13,853 bases of DNA from Candidatus Latescibacteria bacterium 4484_181 (GCA_002049985.1 MVCY01000028.1:1-13853); one strand, 5' to 3'. Shown: positions 1-7,686, counted from the stretch's first letter. A program made the numbers and translations. The notes: generated from the letters alone by a model not told the origin.

Positions 1-726
1 AGTTGGTGTGGGATTTCGTTTTTCATACCCCAGAAGTGGTCGGTGGGAAAAATCCAGGGGGACGAGACAGAAGGCTCTTTGAGGATAGATGATCCTTTAG
101 TTGAAAGAATCCAACTGATATGGAAAAGAACGCCGCCCGGTCAGATAGGAAAGTTTGTTGATCGACACCTCCGCGAGATCCAGAAAAAGGCGCGTAAAAA
201 GGAGTTACAATTTTGCGCAAAAAGAAATCTTAAGCATCCAATAAATAAAAGGTTTGAAGGAGAGCTTTTCTACTGGAAGGCCGATTCTCAGGTATACAAT
301 CTCTGCTTGCAGACTGGGGGCAAACACAACCGAGTGGTGTTTTTGAGAATTCTGGGCAACTTGGAGGAGGATCTTGAATCCAAAGCTGATAGGATCGTTT
401 CATCATTGAAGCTGGAGAGAGAGCTTCCTTACCGTCACTGGGCTCTTTTCGGCTTAGATGTTACTGTACCTCAACAATTTCGCTTGGATGGGTATCACCT
501 GCTGGCAGGCCATGTGAGATTGAACTTCACCACGGGAGATCAGAAACTCCAGGTTAATAAGTTCAGTTTGGGGCAGATAGTGCTTGAGAAACAGCCTTTA
601 TTGAGGGGTTTGCTCTGGAGATCTGGGAGAGAAAAGAATAGTGCTGAGGAAGAAAATTCGCATTTCCAGAGAGCAGATGCTGGGCTCCAGGCCGGTGCGA
701 AACCAGGTCCTGGAATGGAAGCGTAA
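1..726 (+). CDS. Hypothetical protein, 5' truncated by window edge
   Basis: The reading frame is open from the first base, so the true start lies upstream; 241 residues are visible. I do not recognise a named family. The first visible part reads as a beta-rich segment (IPQKWSVGKIQGDETEGSLR, then DDP and a RIQLIW strand). A strongly basic helix follows (EIQKKARKKE), then a mixed segment ending near LNFTTGDQKLQV. No signal peptide or membrane helix is visible. The last 28 or so codons overlap the next gene in another frame and look low in complexity (AGLQAGAKPGPG), so the functional protein may end near the overlap. It heads a cluster with a PqqD-like protein and an ABC transporter, so I infer a role with them, but no biochemical function can be given. 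Confidence 0.7.
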   Translation, partial: SWCGISFFIPQKWSVGKIQGDETEGSLRIDDPLVERIQLIWKRTPPGQIGKFVDRHLREIQKKARKKELQFCAKRNLKHPINKRFEGELFYWKADSQVYNLCLQTGGKHNRVVFLRILGNLEEDLESKADRIVSSLKLERELPYRHWALFGLDVTVPQQFRLDGYHLLAGHVRLNFTTGDQKLQVNKFSLGQIVLEKQPLLRGLLWRSGREKNSAEEENSHFQRADAGLQAGAKPGPGMEA

Positions 727-1039
727 AGATAACAAGGTGTTAATTGTGTTCAGAAGGAAGCAGTCAAAAAGTATCGGTTTTCTCTCCAAGATTTTCCATA
801 TTCCTGAAAAAAAGGTGGTGGAGTTGGACTCTCTGGGGGCGCGGGTGTGGCAGATGTGTGACGGTCAGCACACGGTGGAGAAGATGATTGAGGCTCTGGT
901 AGCAGAGAACAAACTGGAATACAAGGAGGCAGAGGTGGCGCTGGTTCAGTTTCTGAAGACCCTTGCCCAAAAAAGGATGATCGCATTTCAGGTCCCGACC
1001 CAAAGACCTCGTAAATTTGAATCTGCAGAGGACAAGTAA
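641..1039 (+). CDS. PqqD-like small protein (RiPP recognition element-like fold)
   Basis: This 132-residue protein resembles the PqqD family (PF05402). The match is in the C-terminal half: LDSLGARVWQMCDGQHTVEK (63-82), then a helix rich in Glu/Ala and VALVQFLKTLAQKRMI (99-114). That is the usual pattern: a strand, a helix with a Trp or Leu and Cys/Asp-Gly, then a winged helix. An N-terminal segment (SREQMLGSRPVRN) precedes it. PqqD proteins bind precursor peptides for modifying enzymes, but many stand-alone PqqD-like proteins have no known role. The start is GTG at 641, with GGGAGAG a few bases upstream; an internal ATG at 677 is the alternative. It overlaps the upstream gene by 86 bases and ends two bases before the permease. 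No radical SAM enzyme or precursor peptide is visible nearby, so a RiPP role is only a possibility. Confidence 0.72.
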   Translation: MLRKKIRISREQMLGSRPVRNQVLEWKRKDNKVLIVFRRKQSKSIGFLSKIFHIPEKKVVELDSLGARVWQMCDGQHTVEKMIEALVAENKLEYKEAEVALVQFLKTLAQKRMIAFQVPTQRPRKFESAEDK

Positions 1040-1041
1040 AA

Positions 1042-1728
1042 ATGGAGAAGAGAGTGGTGACTTCTAAACAGGAAGCCAAGATCCAGAGGCAAATAGTGCT
1101 TCCTTTCAGCAAGGCGGTGCAGATCAGCCTGGAGAGCTTGAGAGTCAGGCTGGGACGCTCTATGGTGACAATGAGCGGCATTGTGTTGGCTATCGCTTTT
1201 CTAATGTCCATCTGGACATCCAATGCGATAATTGAAAGCCTTAGGGAAGCAAATGACCCCAGCGTAAATCTCATACTTCAAAGAAAAGGAATTGAGATTG
1301 GGACTGAAGGTGCAAAGGCGGCTCAGGCTAAGCAGATATGGCTGGTAACCCTTTCGCTGCTGGTCTGCGGTGTGGGGATAACAAACGCTATGCTGATGTC
1401 TGTTGCCGAGCGATATCGAGAGATTGGCACCATGAAGTGTCTGGGTGCTCTTGACTCTTTCATTGTGAAACTGTTTCTCTTGGAGGCCTCTTTTCAGGGT
1501 CTCATCGGTACCATAGCAGGTGTGGTAATTGGATTTCTGCTCAGTTTTGTCACGGCCTTAATAAGCTACGGGAGAGCCCCTATTCACTATTTCCCGGTAA
1601 GCAGGATCTTAGGTTCTATGGGGCTGTCGGTCCTAATCGGCTTGGCACTTTCCACTCTGGCAGCGGTGTTACCCGCTACTAAGGCAGCTAAGATGGAGCC
1701 TGTAGAGGCAATGAGGATAGAAAGATAA
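1042..1728 (+). CDS. MacB/FtsX-type ABC transporter permease, short form
   Basis: A 228-residue inner-membrane permease. One hydrophobic helix lies at about 41-60, followed by a short extracytoplasmic loop of only about 37 residues. Three more helices lie at about 98-120, 143-172 and 188-212. The cytoplasmic coupling segment AERYREIGTMKCLGA (122-136) and the C-terminal PATKAAKMEPVEAMR (211-225) are hallmarks of the FtsX/MacB/LolC family. Typical members have 380 or more residues because a large periplasmic domain sits between helices 1 and 2; here that domain is missing. This could be a natural minimal permease or a deletion product, but the reading frame is intact. It begins two bases after the PqqD-like gene. 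The likely partner is the ATPase encoded at 2284, beyond a 555-base gap. The substrate is unknown. Confidence 0.82.
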   Translation: MEKRVVTSKQEAKIQRQIVLPFSKAVQISLESLRVRLGRSMVTMSGIVLAIAFLMSIWTSNAIIESLREANDPSVNLILQRKGIEIGTEGAKAAQAKQIWLVTLSLLVCGVGITNAMLMSVAERYREIGTMKCLGALDSFIVKLFLLEASFQGLIGTIAGVVIGFLLSFVTALISYGRAPIHYFPVSRILGSMGLSVLIGLALSTLAAVLPATKAAKMEPVEAMRIER

Positions 1729-2283
1729 TGAAAGAACAAGTGAGTAAGTAATTGTATAATTGACGTACCTTGCCGGTCTTCCGGAATGTCGCAAATTCTA
1801 CAGAACAAAGTTTGTGACTGCTGTTTGCCCGCTATCTGACGATCCGACCGGCTCCATCGAGAAGACTGGAATTGAGCCATCAGCGTGTAGGACCATAAGG
1901 GTCAATCCCCGTCTGGACAACAGCTCACAGGATTAGAGTAACCAGATCACACTGAGGAACGTCCAGCGGTCTGTTCGTAGTTTTAGTTTAGTGTCTGTGG
2001 CCATTTGATTGCCGTCAGCTTGTCTTGTGAGGTTCCATTGTTCGACTGTGTCTTGCGATTCCCAGATTCTGTCGAAGGATGAAGCTGTTGGAAGTAGTGT
2101 GGGTGTAGTTCAGATACCTATTTCTGCAGCAGGGGACTTCAGAGCCCGATTCCATCGCCGTCTGAAGATGCCTCATACATCTCTTTTCGAGGTGGAATGC
2201 AGGAGTGTTTCTGTGAAATTGGCCCCTTTTGGACGGAATCATATCGATTCGCAGTCACCAATTAGCAAGAGGAGGAGATCTGC
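1729..2283. other. 555-base non-coding gap between permease and ATPase genes
   Basis: I see no gene here. An open frame from about 2009 runs on into the ATPase start in another frame, but it has no family resemblance, no ribosome site and unlikely composition. The stretch holds a nested hairpin (2137-2167), a TATAAT hexamer at 1755-1760 without a good -35, and several weaker repeats such as CTGGAC at 1913-1918 with GTCCAG at 1961-1966. It could be a structured leader for the ATPase, the remains of a lost gene, or simple spacer. Permease and ATPase genes of this family are usually adjacent, so a gap this size is unusual. Confidence 0.6.
2137..2167 (+). other. Nested perfect hairpin upstream of the ABC ATPase gene
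   Basis: CTTCAGA (2137-2143) pairs with TCTGAAG (2161-2167). Inside, CGAT (2147-2150) pairs with ATCG (2154-2157) around a three-base loop, leaving a symmetric 3x3 internal loop. Eleven pairs in 31 bases is unlikely to be a chance arrangement. No T-run follows directly, so it is not a standard terminator. It could be an RNA leader element or a DNA operator, and lies about 117 bases before the ATPase start. Confidence 0.5.
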
Positions 2284-3021
2284 ATGCCAGCGGAGACTAT
2301 TGTGAGAACAGAGGAAGTTGTAAAGATATATAAAATGGGAGGCACCGAGGTGAGGGCCCTGGATGGAGTGAGCCTGGAGATCTATCGGGGAGAGTATCTC
2401 TCGATTATGGGACCTTCTGGTTCGGGTAAGACAACCTTATTCAATATGGTGGGGGGGTTGGATAAACCGTCCGTTGGTAAGGTATACATCGATGAGGTGG
2501 ATGTGGCGCAGCTTGATGCCTATGAATTGGCCTGGCTTAGATGTCGAAAGATAGGCTATATATTTCAAACCTTCAATCTGCTTCCGGTGATGTCGGCCCT
2601 CGAGAATGTGAGTCTGCCAATGACATTCGCTGGGCTTTCTACTGACGAGGCCAGGGAGAAATCGGTGGCACTGTTGAATAGGGTGGGGTTGGGTGAGAGG
2701 ATAATGCACAAACCGTCAGAGCTTTCGGGAGGGCAACAGCAGCGAGTAGCAGTAGCCAGAGCGATGGCAAACGACCCGGCGATCATTTTGGCCGATGAGC
2801 CCACCGGAAACCTCGACCTTGCCACCGGCAGGGAGATTATCGAACTGCTCCGGGAACTGAGTGAAGAATCCAATGTGACCATCATCTCTGCAACCCATGA
2901 TATGAAGATGTTGGATGTCTCTGACCGGGTAGTGTGGCTGCGAGATGGAAAGGTGGAGAGAGTGGAACGCAGAGAGGACATCAGGATATCCGTGGGCACC
3001 ATTGAAGGACAGACTGAGTGA
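2284..3021 (+). CDS. ABC transporter ATP-binding protein, LolD/MacB type
   Basis: This 245-residue cytoplasmic ATPase is complete and has all the expected motifs in order: Walker A GPSGSGKT (43-50), Q-loop glutamine at 95 in FQTFNLLP, signature LSGGQQQR (147-154), Walker B IILADEP (167-173) with D-loop GNLD, and the switch histidine in ATHD (about 205). The FQTFNLLPVMSALENV and EPTGNLDLATG segments are typical of ATPases that work with MacB/LolCE/FtsX permeases rather than importers. The start ATG has a strong ribosome site, AGGAGGAG, upstream. It most likely powers the short permease at 1042, though a 555-base gap separates them. Neither the substrate nor the direction of transport can be read from the sequence, but the family mostly performs export or mechanotransmission. 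Confidence 0.93.
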   Translation: MPAETIVRTEEVVKIYKMGGTEVRALDGVSLEIYRGEYLSIMGPSGSGKTTLFNMVGGLDKPSVGKVYIDEVDVAQLDAYELAWLRCRKIGYIFQTFNLLPVMSALENVSLPMTFAGLSTDEAREKSVALLNRVGLGERIMHKPSELSGGQQQRVAVARAMANDPAIILADEPTGNLDLATGREIIELLRELSEESNVTIISATHDMKMLDVSDRVVWLRDGKVERVERREDIRISVGTIEGQTE

Positions 3022-3148
3022 GGCTGACTGGGCAATTCGCCGCTGACCTGTATTTTCCAGTTGTTTTCGTGTCGGTTTGGTCTTTTCTGAATGTGAGTTT
3101 AATAGAATCGATATCAATGCGCACATCCGAACTATCTCGAGATAAAGT

Positions 3149-4489
3149 ATGGATCTGTTTGAGACACAACGGCAACAGGCCCCTGAAATGCGGGCACCTC
3201 TGGCCGATAGGATGCGTCCTCGCACTCTGGAAGAGTTCGTCGGCCAAGACCACATCTTGGGCCAGGGGAAAGTCCTACGCCGAGCCATCGAGGCCGATCA
3301 AATTAGCTCCATCATATTCTGGGGTCCTCCGGGCACCGGAAAGACAAGTCTTGCCCATATCATTGCCAACCGAACCGGGGCCCGCTTTGTCTGCTTCAGC
3401 GCTGTCACTTCAGGGGTAAAAGAGATAAGGGAGATAATCGCTAAGGCAAAGGAACAGCAAAGATACTCCGGCAAAAGGACTATCCTCTTCGTTGATGAAT
3501 TTCATCGGTTCAACAAAGCTCAACAAGACGCTTTCTTGCCACATGTAGAGGATGGAACCATTATCCTAATAGGTGCCACCACCGAAAACCCCTCCTTTCA
3601 GATAAACTCTCCGCTGCTCTCCCGTTCCAGGGTTTTCCTGTTTAAGCCTCTAGTTCAAGAAGATATAGAGCTTGTTCTTCGCCGTGCCCTTTCAGATTCG
3701 GAGAAGGGGCTTGGGGACCTGAAGGTTAAAATTGACTCTGAGATTATCGGACAGATTGCGCAGATGGCGGATGGGGATGCCAGGGTGGCCTTAAATACAT
3801 TAGAGATGGCGGTTTTGATGACCTCACCTGACAAGGATAACATCCGTCGAGTCCAGCTTCAGACTGTAGAGGAGGCTATGCAGCGTAAGGCTCTCCTGTA
3901 CGACCGGCAAGGGGAGGAACACTACAACATCATCTCAGCCTTTCACAAGAGCATGCGAGGTTCAGACCCGGATGCCGCCCTCTACTGGTTGGCCAGGATG
4001 CTGGAGGCTGGAGAGGACCCGCTTTATGTTGCTCGCCGAATGGTCCGCTTCGCCTCGGAAGACATTGGAAACGCCGATCCTCAAGCGCTTTGCATAGCTG
4101 TAGCCGCCAAAGAGGCCTTTCACTTCTTGGGTTCCCCGGAGGGGGAATTGGCACTTGCCCAGGCAGCCGTATATCTCGCCACCGCCCCTAAGAGCAACGC
4201 CATGGAAGTAGCATACGATGAGGTTAGAAAAGATATCCAGAAACTGGAAAATCTGCCTGTCCCCTTGCATCTTCGCAACGCCCCTACAAAGCTTATGAAA
4301 CAGTTGGGCTACTCCAAGGGGTACAAATATGCCCACAATTTTAAAGATCACTATGTCGTGCAAGAATACCTTCCCGAGAATCTTCGTGGCAGAAGGTATT
4401 ATCGCCCCAGCAACCAGGGTTATGAAAGGAAAATAAGGGAGAGAATAGAGCGTTGGGAGCGGTTGAAAAAACAAGCAGGAGCAGAGTAG
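3149..4489 (+). CDS. rarA: Replication-associated recombination protein A (RarA/MgsA) AAA+ ATPase
   Basis: This 446-residue protein is full length for RarA, a clamp-loader-like AAA+ ATPase that acts at stalled replication forks and associates with single-strand DNA-binding protein. Visible landmarks are the N-terminal PLADRMRPRTLEEFVGQ (17-33), Walker A GPPGTGKT (59-66), SAVTSGVKEIR (84-94) and Walker B ILFVDEFHRFNKAQQDAF (112-129; the family usually has DEIHR). Sensor 1 follows in GATTENPSF, then the arginine-finger segment LLSRSRVF. The C-terminal part carries the tetramerisation-domain signature ARRMVRFASEDIGNADPQAL and ends with the expected RRYYRP and basic helix. The start ATG opens the typical MDLFE sequence, but no strong ribosome site precedes it. 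Just one base separates its stop from ispF, so the two are probably co-transcribed. Confidence 0.96.
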   Translation: MDLFETQRQQAPEMRAPLADRMRPRTLEEFVGQDHILGQGKVLRRAIEADQISSIIFWGPPGTGKTSLAHIIANRTGARFVCFSAVTSGVKEIREIIAKAKEQQRYSGKRTILFVDEFHRFNKAQQDAFLPHVEDGTIILIGATTENPSFQINSPLLSRSRVFLFKPLVQEDIELVLRRALSDSEKGLGDLKVKIDSEIIGQIAQMADGDARVALNTLEMAVLMTSPDKDNIRRVQLQTVEEAMQRKALLYDRQGEEHYNIISAFHKSMRGSDPDAALYWLARMLEAGEDPLYVARRMVRFASEDIGNADPQALCIAVAAKEAFHFLGSPEGELALAQAAVYLATAPKSNAMEVAYDEVRKDIQKLENLPVPLHLRNAPTKLMKQLGYSKGYKYAHNFKDHYVVQEYLPENLRGRRYYRPSNQGYERKIRERIERWERLKKQAGAE

Positions 4490-4490
4490 A

Positions 4491-4982
4491 GTGGGTATAA
4501 GGGTTGGTCAGGGATACGATGTCCACCGGTTAGTGGAGGGCAGAAAGCTAATCTTGGGGGGTGTAGAGATTCCTTTTGAACGGGGACTGCTGGGGCACTC
4601 TGATGCAGATGTTCTCTGCCACGCAGTAGCTGATGCCCTGTTGGGGGCCCTGGCCCTGAGAGATATTGGGGCCCATTTCCCCCCTTCGGACGTGAAGTTC
4701 AAGAACATCTCCAGTCTGGTGCTTCTGCAGCGGGTAGCGGGCTTACTGCGGGAGAAGTCCGCCAGGGTGGTGAATGTGGACTCAACAATCATTGCTGAAA
4801 GGCCTAAGCTTGGGCCGTATATCCCTCTGATGGCTCGAAATCTAGCCCGGGTTCTCCAAATTGGATCTGATCGAATATCCATTAAAGCCACTACCACCGA
4901 GGGACTTGGAGCTTTGGGAACAGAGGAGGGGATTGCTGCTCAGGCAGTGGTCTTGGTGGAAGAAAAGGAGCGGCAGGATTGA
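4491..4982 (+). CDS. ispF: 2-C-methyl-D-erythritol 2,4-cyclodiphosphate synthase
   Basis: IspF converts 4-diphosphocytidyl-methylerythritol 2-phosphate to methylerythritol cyclodiphosphate with release of CMP, in the MEP isoprenoid pathway. The 163-residue length is normal. The zinc site is seen as GYDVHRL (Asp10, His12) and the His in VLCHAVADALLGAL (His44). GHSDADV (35-41), DIGAHFPPSD (58-67), STIIAERPKL and TTTEGLGALGTEEGIAAQAV (134-153) complete the family signature. The start is GTG, one base after the rarA stop. The stop TGA overlaps the start of ddl by four bases. IspD, which often adjoins IspF, is not in this window. The gene shows that this organism uses the MEP route. Confidence 0.97.
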   Translation: MGIRVGQGYDVHRLVEGRKLILGGVEIPFERGLLGHSDADVLCHAVADALLGALALRDIGAHFPPSDVKFKNISSLVLLQRVAGLLREKSARVVNVDSTIIAERPKLGPYIPLMARNLARVLQIGSDRISIKATTTEGLGALGTEEGIAAQAVVLVEEKERQD

Positions 4983-5989
4983 AAGTAGCGGTGCTTATGG
5001 GTGGGGAGTCCGCCGAAAGAGAGATATCCTTGAGCTCGGGGGAAACAGTCGGTAGGGCCCTAAAGGCAGCCGGACACCAAGTGGTTTTAATTGATACGGT
5101 TTTCAAGAATACGCAACTTTTGTCGACTACCGTCAATTCAGCAAAAGGCCAAGGCCTCTCTCTTTGCTCTGGCCAGCTGCTGGAAGTTATGCGAATGCCG
5201 GCGCTATCCGACGCAGATGTGGTATTTTTGGCGTTTCACGGTGGCGCAGGGGAAAATGGGTGGGTTCAGAGTCTGTTGGAGATAGCAGGGATCATTTACA
5301 CCGGGTCGGGCCCGCTGGCAAGCGCATTGGCTATGAACAAACACATCTCCAAGGTTATGTTCCGCGAAGCGGAGGTGGAAACTGCCCCCTGGGTTGCTCT
5401 CTCTGACGAAGAAGCAGGGGGGATTTCAACTATTGCCGAAAAGGTCGAGATAAATGTCGGATTTCCTTGTGTGGTTAAGCCCAATGCCCAGGGGTCAACC
5501 ATAGGTTTGACTGTGGTGCAAAGCCCCGAGCAGTTGGCCGGGGCTGTGGAGCTGGCCAGGGAGTATGATCAGCAGATAATGATCGAGCAATATATCCCTG
5601 GCAGAGACCTAACGGTGGCCATTTTGGACGCAGATCCTCTGCCAGTGGTCGAGATTATTCCTAAACACCAAGTCTACGATTACACCTGCAAATACACCCG
5701 GGGAATGAGTCAATACGTTGTTCCAGCGCAGATTCCGCCTAAAATAGAGCAGCACATTAAATCACAAGCTCTAAGGGCCTACGAGACACTTAATTGTAGA
5801 GGATATGGAAGAGTGGACTTCCGGCTTAGCGCCGAGGGAAGGCTGTTTTGCCTGGAGGTAAACACACTGCCAGGGATGACACAGACCAGCTTGGTTCCGA
5901 AAGCAGCCAAAGCCGCTGGGATCCAGCTTCCTGAATTGGTAGACAGAATAGTTAAACTGGCGCTTCAAAGACAGAGGCAGCTACCGTAA
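4979..5989 (+). CDS. ddl: D-alanine--D-alanine ligase
   Basis: This cytoplasmic ATP-grasp ligase joins two D-alanines for peptidoglycan precursors. Its 336 residues include the N-terminal VLMGGESAEREISLSSG (5-21), FHGGAGENGWVQ (86-97), the TGSGPLASALAMNK segment (108-121), VVKPNAQGSTIGL (165-177), EQYIPGRDLTV, YDYTCKY (233-239) and the C-terminal EVNTLPGMTQTSLVPK (293-308), which holds Mg-binding residues. Tyr239 in the omega-loop motif matches the tyrosine of D-Ala-D-Ala ligases, not the phenylalanine or lysine region of D-lactate enzymes, so normal D-Ala-D-Ala product is expected. The start is TTG, overlapping the ispF stop, with GGAG about nine bases upstream. An upstream alternative is not apparent. 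It suggests the cell makes peptidoglycan. Confidence 0.95.
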   Translation: MKVAVLMGGESAEREISLSSGETVGRALKAAGHQVVLIDTVFKNTQLLSTTVNSAKGQGLSLCSGQLLEVMRMPALSDADVVFLAFHGGAGENGWVQSLLEIAGIIYTGSGPLASALAMNKHISKVMFREAEVETAPWVALSDEEAGGISTIAEKVEINVGFPCVVKPNAQGSTIGLTVVQSPEQLAGAVELAREYDQQIMIEQYIPGRDLTVAILDADPLPVVEIIPKHQVYDYTCKYTRGMSQYVVPAQIPPKIEQHIKSQALRAYETLNCRGYGRVDFRLSAEGRLFCLEVNTLPGMTQTSLVPKAAKAAGIQLPELVDRIVKLALQRQRQLP

Positions 5990-6139
5990 CTTTTGTTCGA
6001 GGCCTGAGAGGGTTTGTGCCAGAGAGCAACAGTAGAGAAGTCGATGTGTTTCACAGGCTTCGACACCCCCGTCTTGGTGTTGCAGGATTTTGCCTATTGC
6101 GCCAATCACTAATCACCACTCAACAAGGGAAGTGTCCAT
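5990..6139 (+). other. 150-base ddl-cysS spacer with a weak hairpin
   Basis: CGACACC (6061-6067) can pair with GGTGTTG (6076-6082) around an eight-base loop, with one G-T pair. A short T-run (ATTTTG) follows about five bases later, so a weak terminator or attenuator is possible. I searched for the T-box signature expected before some tRNA synthetase genes and did not find it. Confidence 0.3.
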
Positions 6140-7460
6140 ATGCTTCAGCTCTACAATACTCTGACCAGGAAGAAAGAGGTATTCCAGCCCCTTAAAGAGG
6201 GCAAAGTAGGGATCTATGTTTGTGGCCCTACTGTTTACGACCACGCCCACCTTGGACATGCCAAAAGCTATGTCAACTTCGATGTGGTTGTCCGGTATCT
6301 GCGATACATAGGTTACCGGGTTCGCTATGTTCAGAATATCACCGATGTGGGGCACCTGTTGGATACTGGTGAAGATAGGATTCTGAAAGGTGCAGCCAGG
6401 GAGCAAGTGGAGCCTATGGAACTGGTGGAGAAATACACTCGGAGTTACTTCGAGGATATGGATGCCCTCAATGTCCAACGTCCGGATATCTCTCCCCGTG
6501 CCAGTGGTCATATCCCTGAACAGATTGAACTAATCAAGACATTGATCCGTAAAGGTTACGCTTATGAAGTCAATGGTTCGGTATATTATTCAGTGGAGAA
6601 ATTTCCTGAGTATGGAAAGCTTTCTGGTCGACGGATTGTGTGGAAGCGGGCGCAGCCAGGACACATTATGCGTTGGTCCAGCCCCTGGGGCTGGGGCTAT
6701 CCTGGCTGGCATATTGAATGCTCAGCTATGGCTATGAAGTATTTGGGAGAGAGCTTTGATATCCATGGCGGTGGAGTGGAGAATATATTTCCTCACCACG
6801 AGTGCGAGATCGCTCAAAGTGAAGCGGCCACAGGAAAACCTTTCGCAAGGTACTGGTTACACAACGGGATGGTGATGATAGGCGGCAGTGAGATGCACAA
6901 ATCCCTGGGGAATTTCGTCACCCATTTGCTCTGCTGCCGGGGGACTAGAAAGGCTGCAAAACGCACTTTTCAACATCAAGGTAGTTTCGGAAACAGCAGA
7001 GGCAGAGACGGCAGTAGACCAGAGTAGACTGTCAGATCAAGAAAATAAGTTGTTTGTGGAGGTGAACAGCGCCGAAGAAAAGTTCCGGGAAGCGATGGAT
7101 GACGACTTCAATACTGCCCTGGCCTTGAGCCGGTTGTTTGATTTTACCAAACAGGCCAATATAGTTGTGCAAATGGAACCGTCTCCCACCCGAAGAGCAC
7201 TTCTAAGAATGGCAAAGGAAAAGATTGAGAAGATCGCTGGAGTACTGGGTTTACAGTTAGAGAGCGGAAAAGAACAAAGGTCCGAGGGTTTTACGGATCA
7301 GTTGGTGGGTCTACTGGTGGAATTGAGAGAGGAGTTGCGGCGGAGTAGGCAATGGGCAGTGGCGGATAGGATTCGGGATGAGCTGAGCAAGCTGTCAATT
7401 GAATTGGAAGACCGCCCTGAGGGTACAGTGTGGAGATGGAAGGGCAGAAAAAATTTTTGA
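6140..7460 (+). pseudogene. cysS: Cysteinyl-tRNA synthetase, disrupted by two internal losses
   Basis: CysRS charges tRNA(Cys) with cysteine. The first frame (6140 to about 6925) has the class I signatures CGPTVYDHAHLGH (28-40, with HLGH as the HIGH motif and zinc ligand Cys28), ITDVGH, PGWHIECSAM (zinc Cys194) and FPHHECEIAQSE. The KMSKS loop is EMHKSLGN (251-258), so the first Lys and the Ser differ but the second Lys stays. After FVT (259-261) the frame is lost. The family pattern resumes in the third frame at AAGGLERLQNAL (from about 6933), runs through EAMDDDFNTALALSRLFD and stops at 7458-7460. Two conserved stretches are missing: about 25 residues between LSGR and WKRAQPG (near 6630-6640, in frame), and about 35 residues between FVT and GGLERL (near 6923-6935, frame-changing). 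The ATG start has AAGGGA upstream. An assembly fault is possible. Confidence 0.85.
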
Positions 7461-7480
7461 ATAAATTCTGAATTTTTCGC

Positions 7481-7509
7481 TTGACAAGTGGGCGGTGGAT
7501 ATTTATATT
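7481..7509 (+). promoter_or_regulatory. Near-consensus sigma-70 promoter of the tRNA-tuf operon
   Basis: A perfect -35 TTGACA (7481-7486) is followed 17 bases later by the -10 TATATT (7504-7509), one mismatch from consensus. The expected transcript start is near 7516, about ten bases before the first tRNA. Strength and position fit a highly expressed stable-RNA and tuf promoter. It begins 21 bases after the cysS stop. Confidence 0.85.
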
Positions 7510-7526
7510 GAAGGTTTGCGAATTTT

Positions 7527-7600
7527 GCCGATGTAGCTCAGTTGGCCAGAGCAGCTCACTTGTAATGAGCAAGTCGGGGGTTCGAATCCCTCCATCGGCT
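7527..7600 (+). tRNA. tRNA-Thr (anticodon TGT)
   Basis: The acceptor stem is GCCGATG (7527-7533) with CATCGGC (7593-7599) and discriminator T7600. The anticodon stem GCTCA/TGAGC (7554-7558, 7566-7570) encloses CTTGTAA, with anticodon TGT at 7561-7563, reading ACA threonine codons. The T arm has TTCGAAT. CCA is not encoded (CTT follows). It is the first of four tRNAs ahead of tuf, matching E. coli thrU in identity and position. Confidence 0.96.
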
Positions 7601-7604
7601 CTTC

Positions 7605-7686
7605 GGAGGGGTTCCCGAGTGGTCAAAGGGGGCAGACTGTAAATCTGCTGGCGATGCCTTCGGAGGTTCGAATCCTTCCCCCTCCA
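7605..7686 (+). tRNA. tRNA-Tyr (anticodon GTA)
   Basis: A class II tRNA with a long variable arm (TGGCGATGCCTTC). The acceptor stem GGAGGGG (7605-7611) pairs with CCCCTCC (7679-7685); the discriminator is A7686. Anticodon stem GCAGA/TCTGC encloses CTGTAAA, with GTA at 7639-7641. CCA is not encoded. It lies four bases after tRNA-Thr(TGT), so the two must be cut from one transcript. It matches E. coli tyrU in position. Confidence 0.96.

Noticed and set aside
1755..1760. TATAAT hexamer as a promoter
   Set aside because: No -35 at a suitable distance (AAGAAC there) and no TG extension one base upstream, so chance is as likely.
1951..1966. RNase P-like string CTGAGGAACGTCCAGC
   Set aside because: Resembles the GAGGAAAGTCC motif of RNase P RNA, but the other conserved blocks (ACAGAAA, ACCGCC and the matching 3' strand) are absent nearby.
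2009..2305. 98-codon open frame in the permease-ATPase gap
   Set aside because: Composition is Ser/Arg/Cys-rich without family resemblance, no ribosome site precedes it, and its tail enters the ATPase gene out of frame.
3077..3103. TTGGTC with TTTAAT as a rarA promoter
   Set aside because: Spacing is 15 bases and only half of the -35 matches, too weak to list.
7451..7480. A/T-rich repeat after cysS as a terminator
   Set aside because: Pairing is only A-T with a short GAAT/ATTC core; no GC stem.
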